Below, piece after piece: positions 7,213 through 14,651 of a stretch of DNA of 64,000 bases. The DNA comes from Lichenicola sp965198655 (GTDB lineage: Bacteria > Pseudomonadota > Alphaproteobacteria > Acetobacterales > Acetobacteraceae), in NCBI GenBank assembly GCA_965198655.1, contig OZ240668.1, positions 1,984,001-2,048,000 of the forward strand, written 5' to 3'. Both the position numbers and the translations under genes were made by a program. Within the stretch, counting starts at the first letter, position 1; each line of letters begins with the position of its first letter. The notes below the pieces were generated by a model that was not told the DNA's origin, did not search any database, and saw only the letters and a list, made by a program, of their open reading frames with translations.

Positions 7213-9039
7213 ATGACGACCGATCACGCCCTGACGCGGTTCTCCGTGCCACCGCTGCACCAGGTCACACGCGAGCTGGCGGCGGTGGCCTCCGGCCGCA
7301 CCGCTCCGGAGCTTGTGCTGACCGGGGCCCGCGTGCTGTCGACCTACTCCGAGCGCATCCTGCCCGAGCGCGAGCTGTGGGTGCATCACGGCCGGATCGC
7401 GGCGATGAAGCCGGCAGGCGCTGCGCGGGCGGCCAGGCTGCAGCCCGGGCTGGTGCGGGACCTGGAGGGCGGCATCCTGGCGCCCGGCCTGGTCGACCCG
7501 CACGTGCACATCGAGAGCAGCATGATGACCGCCTGCGCCTATGCGGAGGCGGCGCTGCTGAACGGCACCACCACCGTGTTCTGCGACAGCCACGAGATCG
7601 CCAACGTCGCCGACGTGGCCGGCGTGGAGTGGATGCTGGAGGATGCGCGGCGGGCGCCGCTCAACGTGTTCCTGACCGTGCCGAGCACGGTGCCTGCCAC
7701 CTCGGCTCGGTTCGAGACCGCGGGCGGCGACTTGACGCCCGACCGGATCGGCGGCGTGTTCGACCGCTGGCCGGAGGCGCTGGCGCTCGGCGAGAAGATG
7801 GATTTCGTCCAGGTCTGCGCCGGCGATCCGCGCAGCCACGCGGTGATCGCCGAGGCGCTGCGCCGCGGGCGCCCGGTCAGCGGCCACGTCTACGGGCGGT
7901 CGTTCGTGCCCGCTTATGCTGCCAGCGGGATTACCGACACCCACGAGGCGGTGACGCGCGAGATCGCGGACGACCTGCTGGAAGCCGGGCTGTGGGTGTT
8001 CCTGCGCGGCGGCCCGCCCGGCACGCCGTGGCACAGCCTGCCGGCGGCGATCCGCGCGGTGACCGAGCTCGGCTGCGACCCGAAGCGGGTCTGCGTGTGC
8101 ACCGACGACCGCGACGCCGACGACCTGTTCGCCTACGGCCTGGACTGGGTGGTGCGCGAGGCGATCGCGGCCGGGCTGACGCGCGAGCGGGCCTGGAGCC
8201 TCGGCTCGTTGCACCCGGCGACCCGCTACGGCCTGGACAACGAGATCGGCGGGCTCGGCGGCGGCCGCCGCGCCGACCTGGTGCTGCTGAACGACGCCCT
8301 GGAGGTGCAGCACACCTGGTACGGCGGCGCGCTGATGGTGGAGAACAAGCGCGCCACCCCGCTGCTGGACCAGCAGATGGAGCGGGCGCGCTACCGCTAT
8401 CCCGACGTGGCCCGCCGCACCGTGCACCTGCCGGCGGCGCTGCCGTCCCTGCTGCCGCCGCTGCCGGCGCGCGCCTGCCAGGTCAACGCCATGCGCATCA
8501 TCGGGCCGACCGAGATTGCGGTGGCGCACGCGGTGGTCGCGCTCGCGGCGGAACCGCACTGGGACGCGCATCTCGACGCGCACGGGCTGTGCTTCGTGGC
8601 GGTGATCGAGCGGCATGGCCGCGGCGGCGGGGTGGCGCACGGGCTGCTGCAGGGCTTCGGGCTGGCCGAGGGCGCGGTCGCCAGCTCGGTCGGCCACGAC
8701 GCGCACAACATCATCGTCGCCGGCCGCGACGAGGCCGCGATGCGCCTGGCGGTGGACACGATCCGGCAGAGCCAGGGCGGCGTGGTGGTGGTCGGCGGCG
8801 GGGTGGTGCGCGCCCATCTGGCGCTGCCGATCGCGGGCCTGCTGTCCGACGCGCGCGCGCCGATCGTGGCGGAGGACATGCGCCGCCTGAAGCGGGCCTG
8901 GACCGCTCAGGGCTGCACGCTGCCCTTCATGGGCTTCAACCTGCTGCCGCTGTCGGTGATCCCCGACATCCGCATCACCGACAAGGGGCTGGTCACCGTG
9001 CCCGGCATGGAGCAGTTGCCGCTGGTGGTTCCCGCCTGA
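7213..9039 (+). CDS. ade: adenine deaminase
   Basis: Converts adenine to hypoxanthine and ammonia for purine salvage. The 608-residue protein is of the amidohydrolase AdeC type: metal-binding PHVHIESSMM near residues 96-105, the DSHEIANV segment, SGHVYG, DTHEAV, and the CTDDRDADDLF strand. These are followed by the C-terminal adenine deaminase domain with SVGHDAHNIIVAGRDE and GGVVVVGGGVV. Length fits the family. I chose the ATG at 7213 over a GTG nine bases upstream. It stands alone and converges on the cupin gene. Confidence 0.95.
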   Translation: MTTDHALTRFSVPPLHQVTRELAAVASGRTAPELVLTGARVLSTYSERILPERELWVHHGRIAAMKPAGAARAARLQPGLVRDLEGGILAPGLVDPHVHIESSMMTACAYAEAALLNGTTTVFCDSHEIANVADVAGVEWMLEDARRAPLNVFLTVPSTVPATSARFETAGGDLTPDRIGGVFDRWPEALALGEKMDFVQVCAGDPRSHAVIAEALRRGRPVSGHVYGRSFVPAYAASGITDTHEAVTREIADDLLEAGLWVFLRGGPPGTPWHSLPAAIRAVTELGCDPKRVCVCTDDRDADDLFAYGLDWVVREAIAAGLTRERAWSLGSLHPATRYGLDNEIGGLGGGRRADLVLLNDALEVQHTWYGGALMVENKRATPLLDQQMERARYRYPDVARRTVHLPAALPSLLPPLPARACQVNAMRIIGPTEIAVAHAVVALAAEPHWDAHLDAHGLCFVAVIERHGRGGGVAHGLLQGFGLAEGAVASSVGHDAHNIIVAGRDEAAMRLAVDTIRQSQGGVVVVGGGVVRAHLALPIAGLLSDARAPIVAEDMRRLKRAWTAQGCTLPFMGFNLLPLSVIPDIRITDKGLVTVPGMEQLPLVVPA

Positions 9040-9345
9040 GCGCGGACCGGCGGTACGACCGGATCCCTGACACCGCTCCGGTTCGGCCACGAGAGCCTCC
9101 ACTGCGACCGATCGGGTTCCCAGACGGCAGCGGAAAGCTCCTGCGCGTCACCGGCGACCGTCCAGTCGACGAGCAACGCCGGCGAAGTCGAGTGTCCGGC
9201 AGCAACGGTGCCGAAAGTGCATGTCAGCCGACTGGCAGCGTATACTTGTCCGCAAGCGATTTGCAGCGACCGTGCCGGAGGTGACAATGCGCTCCTGACG
9301 CGCCCCGAGCCGGATCCCGTCCCAGGGCCAACCCCGCACGCCCGA
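9040..9345. other. intergenic region between convergent genes
   Basis: About 300 bases between the ends of ade and the cupin gene. Short frames on both strands do not look like proteins, and I found no strong hairpin, tRNA or repeat copy here. Confidence 0.5.
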
Positions 9346-9888
9346 TTAGACGGGCGCGTCGTGGCCGTGCGTCAGAAGCGGCGTGGGTTGTGGCTGCCCC
9401 TCATAGTAACCGGCTTCGCGCAGGAAGCCGCGGCGATCGAGGCCATCGATAACAATCTGACCGTTGTCCGGATAGGTGCAGACATCCCCGGGCGGCTCGG
9501 CGCCGATCGCGAGATAGACCAGATCGCCCGTGCAGTCCGGGGTCGCGGGGTTGGCGATCTGATGGGCGATCCCCGTGTCGGCCGGACAGGAGATGCAGTC
9601 TCCGGATCGGATCTCATGCACGCGGTCGCCGTAGCGGAACAGACCTTGCCCTTCGAGCACGACGAAGATCTCGTCGGCCATAAGGTGCGTGTGCGCCGGG
9701 CACGCGCTGTGGCCCGGAGGCACCCGCCTGGCGTTCATGCCGAGACGGCCCATCCCAAAACGCCCCGGCCCCGCGTCCTTCATCGCAGGCGTCAACTCGC
9801 GCTGGAAATAGGTCCAGGCGGCGGGCACGTCGGCTGCGATTTCCGCCGCCGTGTGCATGTTGACGATCGTAGGCGCCTTCTCGGTCAT
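9346..9888 (-). CDS. cupin-domain protein
   Basis: A 180-residue single-cupin protein. Motif 1 is AHTHLMADEIFVVLEGQG, with two His and a Glu as metal ligands. Motif 2 includes CPADTGIAHQIANP with the third His. The cysteine-rich linker and the C-terminal GFLREAGYYEG tail are not diagnostic. I chose the start at 9888 (MTEKAPTIVN) because residues further upstream look untranslated. Such proteins range from dioxygenases to sugar-binding or storage proteins, so no reaction can be assigned. Confidence 0.8.
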   Translation of the reverse strand: MTEKAPTIVNMHTAAEIAADVPAAWTYFQRELTPAMKDAGPGRFGMGRLGMNARRVPPGHSACPAHTHLMADEIFVVLEGQGLFRYGDRVHEIRSGDCISCPADTGIAHQIANPATPDCTGDLVYLAIGAEPPGDVCTYPDNGQIVIDGLDRRGFLREAGYYEGQPQPTPLLTHGHDAPV

Positions 9889-10083
9889 GTCGTTCTCTCG
9901 TGCTTTTCCAGAACCCGTTTCCAGATTGGGCCGTCCATATGAAGAACAGGAACAGCCAAGACGCTGAGACAGCTCTTCGTGACGCATCAGCCCATGTCCG
10001 CTGTCTACCACCTGCGGTCGTCGCCCGTTGAGATGGACGCCATCGGCGCAAGGTGCATGGAACACCTACCACTCATGTGCGGA

Positions 10084-10443
10084 TCAGCGCGTCGGCGCCG
10101 GGACGGCCGGGGGCCCGGACGCGGTCGGCGGTCCGGGCCGCAGCAGAAGCAGCGAGGCCGGCAGCGCCATCGCCGACACCACGTAGGCAGCCAGCAACGG
10201 CAGGCGCCAAGGCTGGGGCAGGGCGTCGAGCAGGCGCGCGAGCGCGCGGCCGAGCCGCCGGATCAGCAGCACCGCCGCGACGGCGGCGAGCAGCACCGCG
10301 GCGGTCCTCTCGGTGGTTCCAGGCTGGGTGCGCAGGAAGGCCAGGATCGGCAGCACGAAGCCGATGCCGACCAGCAGACCCAGCCCGATCACGGCCAGCG
10401 CGCGCAGCCCGGCCCGCGACGACCCGGCCGAGCCCGCCTTCAT
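10084..10443 (-). CDS. small membrane protein coupled to cobT
   Basis: Not recognised. The 119-residue product has three clear hydrophobic segments: LAVIGLGLLVGIGFVLPILA, TAAVLLAAVAAVLLI, and LPLLAAYVVSAMALPASLLL. It ends in a proline-rich tail. Its ATG overlaps the cobT stop by four bases (10440-10443), which implies translational coupling to the cobaltochelatase subunit. Whether it plays a part in cobalt handling is only a guess from position. Confidence 0.65.
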   Translation of the reverse strand: MKAGSAGSSRAGLRALAVIGLGLLVGIGFVLPILAFLRTQPGTTERTAAVLLAAVAAVLLIRRLGRALARLLDALPQPWRLPLLAAYVVSAMALPASLLLLRPGPPTASGPPAVPAPTR

Positions 10444-12299
10444 GCCGCGCGGAGCGGCCGCATGCGCGCGCGGCGTCCGCGGGCGGCGTCCTCGTCGAAC
10501 AGCTCGGACAGCTTGGCCAGCATGGTGCCGCCCAGCTCCTCGGCGTCGGTGATGGTCACCGCGCGTCGGTAGTAGCGGGTGACGTCGTGGCCGATGCCGA
10601 TGGCGATCAGCTCGATCCCGCGTCCGCGCTCGATCTCGGCGATCACCTCGCGCAGGTGCCGCTCCAGGTAGGAGCCGGAGTTCACCGACAGCGTGCTGTC
10701 GTCCACCGGCGCGCCGTCGCTGATCACCATCAGGATGCGGCGGCTTTCGCGACGGCCCAGCAGGCGGCGGTTGGCCCAGGCCAACGCCTCGCCGTCGATG
10801 TTCTCCTTGAGCAGCCCCTCGCGCAGCATCAGCCCGAGGTTGCGCCGCGCCCGGCGCCAGGGCATGTCGGCCGCCTTGTAGACGATGTGGCGCAGGTCGT
10901 TCAGCCGGCCGGGATCGCGCGGCTTTCCGGCGGCGATCCAGCGCTCGCGGCTCTGCCCGCCCTTCCAGGCGCGGGTGGTGAAGCCCAGGATCTCCACCTT
11001 CACCCCGCAGCGCTCCAGGGTGCGCGCCAGGATGTCGCCGCACATCGCCGCCACCGTGATCGGCCGGCCGCGCATGGAGCCGGAGTTGTCGATCAGCAGG
11101 CTCACCACGGTGTCGCGGAAGTCGGTGTCGCGCTCGTGCTTGTAGGACAGCGACAGCATCGGGTTGACCACCACGCGGGCCAGACGGCCGGCGTCGAGGA
11201 TGCCCTCCTCCTGGTCGAATTCCCAGGCGCGGGTCTGCTGCGCCATCAGCCGGCGCTGCAGCCGGTTGGCGAGCCTGGACACCACGCCCTGCAGGTTCAG
11301 AAGCTGCTGGTCGAGCTGCTGTCGCAGGCGGGACAGCTCGTCCGCGTCGCACAGCGCCTCGGCCGCGATCTCCTCGTCGAACTGCCGGGAGAACACGCGA
11401 TACTGGGTGCCGGCTTCCGCCTGGGTGGGTTCGCGCTGCTGCTGCGGCCCGCCGGCACGGTCCTCGCCCTCGGCGACGCCCGCCTCCTGGTCGACCGCCT
11501 CCTCCGGCTCCCCGGCGGTGGCGCCCTCGGACTCGGCCCCCAGGGACTGCTCGGGTGCGCCCTGTCCCTGTTCCGGTGGTGCCGGGGGAGGCTGCTCGGA
11601 CGGCTGCTCCTGGTCCCCGGACGCGTCGGAGCCGGCCTCCTCGTCTTCCTGCTCGGTCTCGGCCTCCACTTCCGCCAGATCGTAGGCGGCCAGCAGGCGG
11701 CGGGCGGCGCGGGTATAGGCGCTCTGGTCGTCCTGGGCGGCGGCGAGCTCGTCGAGCGCCCGGTCCGCACCCGCCGCCAGGGTGCTGCGCCATTGCTCCA
11801 GCACCGCGCGCACGGCCGGCGGCGGCGGCTCGCCGGACAGCCGCTCGCGGGCGAGCAGGGCCAGGGCCGCCACCATCGGCAGTTGCTCGCGCCGGGTCAT
11901 GCGCTCATAGCCGGCCTGCTCGCATTCGGCGTCGAGCTTGTGTCGCAGGTTGGCTGCGACGCCGCCCATGTGGCGGGCCCCCACCACCTCGATGCGGGCC
12001 TGCTCCAGCGCGTCGTAGACCTCGCGCGCCTCGCGCGGCTCGGGCGTGCGGGCGGCGTGCACCGCGGTGTCGTGGTGGCGCAGGCGAAGCGCTGCGGCAT
12101 CGGCGGCGCCGCGCAGGCGCGCCACCTCGCCTTCCGGCAGCGAGCGGCTCGGCTGCGGCAGGCGGACGCGGGTTTCACTCACCTGCGGGGGGCCGGCCTG
12201 GAACGTGACCTGCACGTCCTTCTGGCCGCCGATCGCGCGCAGCGTCCCGGCTGTGGCGCGCTTGAACGCCTCGCTGCGCGTGGTCTCGCCGCCGCTCAC
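10440..12299 (-). CDS. cobT: aerobic cobaltochelatase subunit CobT
   Basis: CobT and CobS form the AAA+ chaperone complex that drives cobalt insertion by CobN into hydrogenobyrinate a,c-diamide in aerobic B12 synthesis. The 619-residue protein has an N-terminal CobT domain and a long acidic, Glu/Gln/Pro-rich linker (about residues 215-310). The C-terminal von Willebrand A domain carries the MIDAS motif DNSGSMRG near residue 400 and a late VISDGAPVDD. This layout is typical of alphaproteobacterial CobT. It follows cobS by about 20 bases. CobN is not in the window. Confidence 0.95.
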   Translation of the reverse strand: MSGGETTRSEAFKRATAGTLRAIGGQKDVQVTFQAGPPQVSETRVRLPQPSRSLPEGEVARLRGAADAAALRLRHHDTAVHAARTPEPREAREVYDALEQARIEVVGARHMGGVAANLRHKLDAECEQAGYERMTRREQLPMVAALALLARERLSGEPPPPAVRAVLEQWRSTLAAGADRALDELAAAQDDQSAYTRAARRLLAAYDLAEVEAETEQEDEEAGSDASGDQEQPSEQPPPAPPEQGQGAPEQSLGAESEGATAGEPEEAVDQEAGVAEGEDRAGGPQQQREPTQAEAGTQYRVFSRQFDEEIAAEALCDADELSRLRQQLDQQLLNLQGVVSRLANRLQRRLMAQQTRAWEFDQEEGILDAGRLARVVVNPMLSLSYKHERDTDFRDTVVSLLIDNSGSMRGRPITVAAMCGDILARTLERCGVKVEILGFTTRAWKGGQSRERWIAAGKPRDPGRLNDLRHIVYKAADMPWRRARRNLGLMLREGLLKENIDGEALAWANRRLLGRRESRRILMVISDGAPVDDSTLSVNSGSYLERHLREVIAEIERGRGIELIAIGIGHDVTRYYRRAVTITDAEELGGTMLAKLSELFDEDAARGRRARMRPLRAA

Positions 12300-12321
12300 C
12301 GCGTGCCGACCCGTACGGCCA

Positions 12322-13386
12322 TCATCGGCCCTTGACGCCGGCGACGCCCAGGAGATCCTCGTTGAAGCAGCGCTGGTAGTACTCGGCCACCGTCTGCCGC
12401 TCCGCCTCGTCGCACTTGTTGAGGAAGGTCAGCCGGAAGGCGAAGCCGAGATCGCCGAAGATGCGTGTGTTCTCGGCCCAGGTCAGCACGGTGCGCGGCG
12501 ACATCACGGTGGAGATGTCGCCGTGGATGAAACCGGCCCGGGTCAGGTCGGCCAGCGCCACCATGCTCTCGACCCGGCGCTTCTGCGCCATGTCGCGGCC
12601 GTCCCAGCCGGTCTTGGCCAGCACGATCGCGGTTTCCTGCGCATGCGGCAGGTAGTTCAGCGTGGTGACGATGTTCCAGCGGTCCATCTGGCCCTGGTTG
12701 ATCTGCTGGGTGCCGTGATACAGCCCGGTGGTGTCGCCGAGGCCCACCGTGTTGGCGGTGGCGAACAGGCGGAAGCCGGGATGCGGCCGTATCACCCGGT
12801 TCTGGTCGAGCAGGGTCAGTCGCCCCTCCACCTCCAGCACGCGCTGGATCACGAACATCACGTCCGGCCGGCCGGCGTCGTACTCGTCGAACACCAGCGC
12901 GCACGGGTGCTGCAACGCCCAGGGCAGCAGCCCCTCGCGGAACTCGGTGATCTGGCGGCCGTCCTTCAGGACGATCGCGTCCTTGCCGATCAGGTCGATG
13001 CGGCTGATGTGGCTGTCGAGGTTGATGCGGATGCAGGGCCAGTTCAGCCGTGCCGCCACCTGCTCGATGTGGCTGGACTTGCCGGTGCCGTGATAGCCCT
13101 GGATCATCACCCGCCGGTTGAAGGCGAATCCGGCCAGGATCGCCAGCGTGGTCTCCGGGTCGAAGCGGTACGCGGTGTCGATGTCCGGCACGTGTTCCGT
13201 GCGGAGCGAGTAGGCAGGTACGTCGAGGTCGCGGTCGAGGCCGAACAGGGCGCGGGCGTCCGCCACGCGGTCCGGGGTGGACAGGCTCGAGGTCGGCGCC
13301 AGGCCCGCGATGCCCGCATTGCTCAGATCCGTGCCCGGGATCGGATCCTCCAGGATCTCCGTCGCGGTACCTTCGATGTCATCCAT
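12322..13386 (-). CDS. cobS: aerobic cobaltochelatase subunit CobS (AAA+ ATPase)
   Basis: ATPase partner of CobT. The Walker A motif GYHGTGKSSHIEQVAARL lies near residues 96-113, the Walker B region is in LVFDEYDAGRPDVMF, and sensor-type FRLFATANTVGLGDTTG follows. The C-terminus LGFAFRLTFLNKCDEAER is family-typical. I chose the ATG at 13386 (MDDIEGTATE), giving 354 residues; an in-frame GTG or ATG further up adds only a basic stretch. It lies between the J-domain gene and cobT on the same strand. Confidence 0.95.
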   Translation of the reverse strand: MDDIEGTATEILEDPIPGTDLSNAGIAGLAPTSSLSTPDRVADARALFGLDRDLDVPAYSLRTEHVPDIDTAYRFDPETTLAILAGFAFNRRVMIQGYHGTGKSSHIEQVAARLNWPCIRINLDSHISRIDLIGKDAIVLKDGRQITEFREGLLPWALQHPCALVFDEYDAGRPDVMFVIQRVLEVEGRLTLLDQNRVIRPHPGFRLFATANTVGLGDTTGLYHGTQQINQGQMDRWNIVTTLNYLPHAQETAIVLAKTGWDGRDMAQKRRVESMVALADLTRAGFIHGDISTVMSPRTVLTWAENTRIFGDLGFAFRLTFLNKCDEAERQTVAEYYQRCFNEDLLGVAGVKGR

Positions 13387-13536
13387 GCAGTCGTCGTCCC
13401 GTCGGTTCGTGCGGGTTCGATGCACCCGTTTGGTGGTTTATCGGATACGCCATGGTCCGGCTTCGGTTGCCGCCGCCCGGAAGCGGCCGGCCCATCGGCC
13501 CAGCCGTCGCGCGTCACCGTTCGACCGGATGACGTC

Positions 13537-14148
13537 CTAGCCGGTTTCCGCCATCGGCTGCGGCGCCTCGGCCAGGTGGCGGCGCAGCGCCGTATAGGCC
13601 ACGTTGATGGTCTTGAGCCGTTCTTCGGCGGCGCGGTCGCCGTTGTTGGCGTCCGGGTGGTTCTCGCGCGCCAGGTGCTTGTAGCGGCTCTTGAGCTCGG
13701 CGAGCGAGACCGGCCAGCCCAGGCCCAGCGTGTCGAGCGGCTCGCGCAGCGCTTCCGGCCGCTGGTCGGCTTCCCGCGCGCGCGTCCTTCCACGCACCCT
13801 GGCCTCGGCAGTGCCGCGGAGCAGCCCGAGCGGGTCGAGCACCTGCTCCTCGTCGAAGCCGCCGGACCCGCCCAGGTGACCGAGCCGCCAGGACGGGCGG
13901 TTCCAGGACACGTCGGCGCGCAGATGGGCCTCGATCTGTCCCGGCGTCATGCCCTTGTAGAAGTCCCAATGGGCGTTGTACTCGCGCACGTGGTCCAGGC
14001 AGAACCAGAAGTACTGGTTGAGCATCTGCCGCGACCGGGGCGCGCGATAGCCGGCTGGCTCGGTGCAGCCGGGCATGTCGCACGGTTGGGCCGGCGCCGC
14101 CGGGTCGGGATCGAACGCCCGGTATCGCTGGTTCCGTCGCATCATCAC
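13537..14148 (-). CDS. J-domain protein with N-terminal cysteine motif, upstream of cobS
   Basis: A 203-residue protein with the J-domain at the C-terminus (about residues 135-190), including the HPD tripeptide in ARENHPDANNGD that stimulates DnaK. The N-terminal part has CDMPGC and WFCLDHVREYN, which could bind a metal. This co-chaperone is typically found next to cobS/cobT in alphaproteobacteria. A role in assembling or remodelling the chelatase is plausible but unproven. It is divergent from the bolA-type gene. Confidence 0.9.
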   Translation of the reverse strand: MMMRRNQRYRAFDPDPAAPAQPCDMPGCTEPAGYRAPRSRQMLNQYFWFCLDHVREYNAHWDFYKGMTPGQIEAHLRADVSWNRPSWRLGHLGGSGGFDEEQVLDPLGLLRGTAEARVRGRTRAREADQRPEALREPLDTLGLGWPVSLAELKSRYKHLARENHPDANNGDRAAEERLKTINVAYTALRRHLAEAPQPMAETG

Positions 14149-14235
14149 CCCTGGTTATGTGCGCGCTATCAGGATCGGTGCAAGAGGAAGTGGTGGCCGG
14201 TTTGGACCGGCGACGGCGGTAGCGGGAGGATGCGG

Positions 14236-14541
14236 ATGAGGGGCGAGCGGGCGGACAGGATCAGGGCGCGCATCGTCGAGCGCCTGGCACCGGAGCGGCT
14301 GGAGCTCCTGGACGAGAGCGCCCGCCATGCCGGCCACGCCGGGGTGCGCGCGGCCGGCGCGTCGGCGGCCGGCGGGGAAACACACTACGCCCTGCTGGTG
14401 GTGAGCGCCGCGTTCACCGGCCTCGGCCGGGTGCAGCGTTCTCGCCTGGTGCACGACGCGCTGGAGGAGGAGTTCCGTGCCGGCCTGCACGCCGTGTCGC
14501 TGACACTGCGCACGCCCTTGGAGCAGGAAGCGGTCGGTTGA
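14236..14541 (+). CDS. BolA family protein
   Basis: A 101-residue BolA-like protein: the N-terminal helix region RIRARIVERLAPERLELLDE, then GETHYALLVVSAAFTGLGRVQ, and VHDALEEEFRAGLHAVSLTL at the C-terminus, as in the family. BolA proteins work with monothiol glutaredoxins in iron-sulfur cluster handling and stress responses. I prefer the ATG at 14236 to the one at 14230 because GGAGG then lies six bases upstream. Divergent pairing with the J-protein gene is common in alphaproteobacteria. Confidence 0.9.
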   Translation: MRGERADRIRARIVERLAPERLELLDESARHAGHAGVRAAGASAAGGETHYALLVVSAAFTGLGRVQRSRLVHDALEEEFRAGLHAVSLTLRTPLEQEAVG

Positions 14542-14651
14542 GGCCGTCCGGCCGGCCGGATTGACACGGTGTTGCCGTTTGCGCGGCCTAGAACGATCCG
14601 GTAGCGTTCGCGCAGCTTCCGGTTGAAGCGACCACCCGAACAGGACGAACG

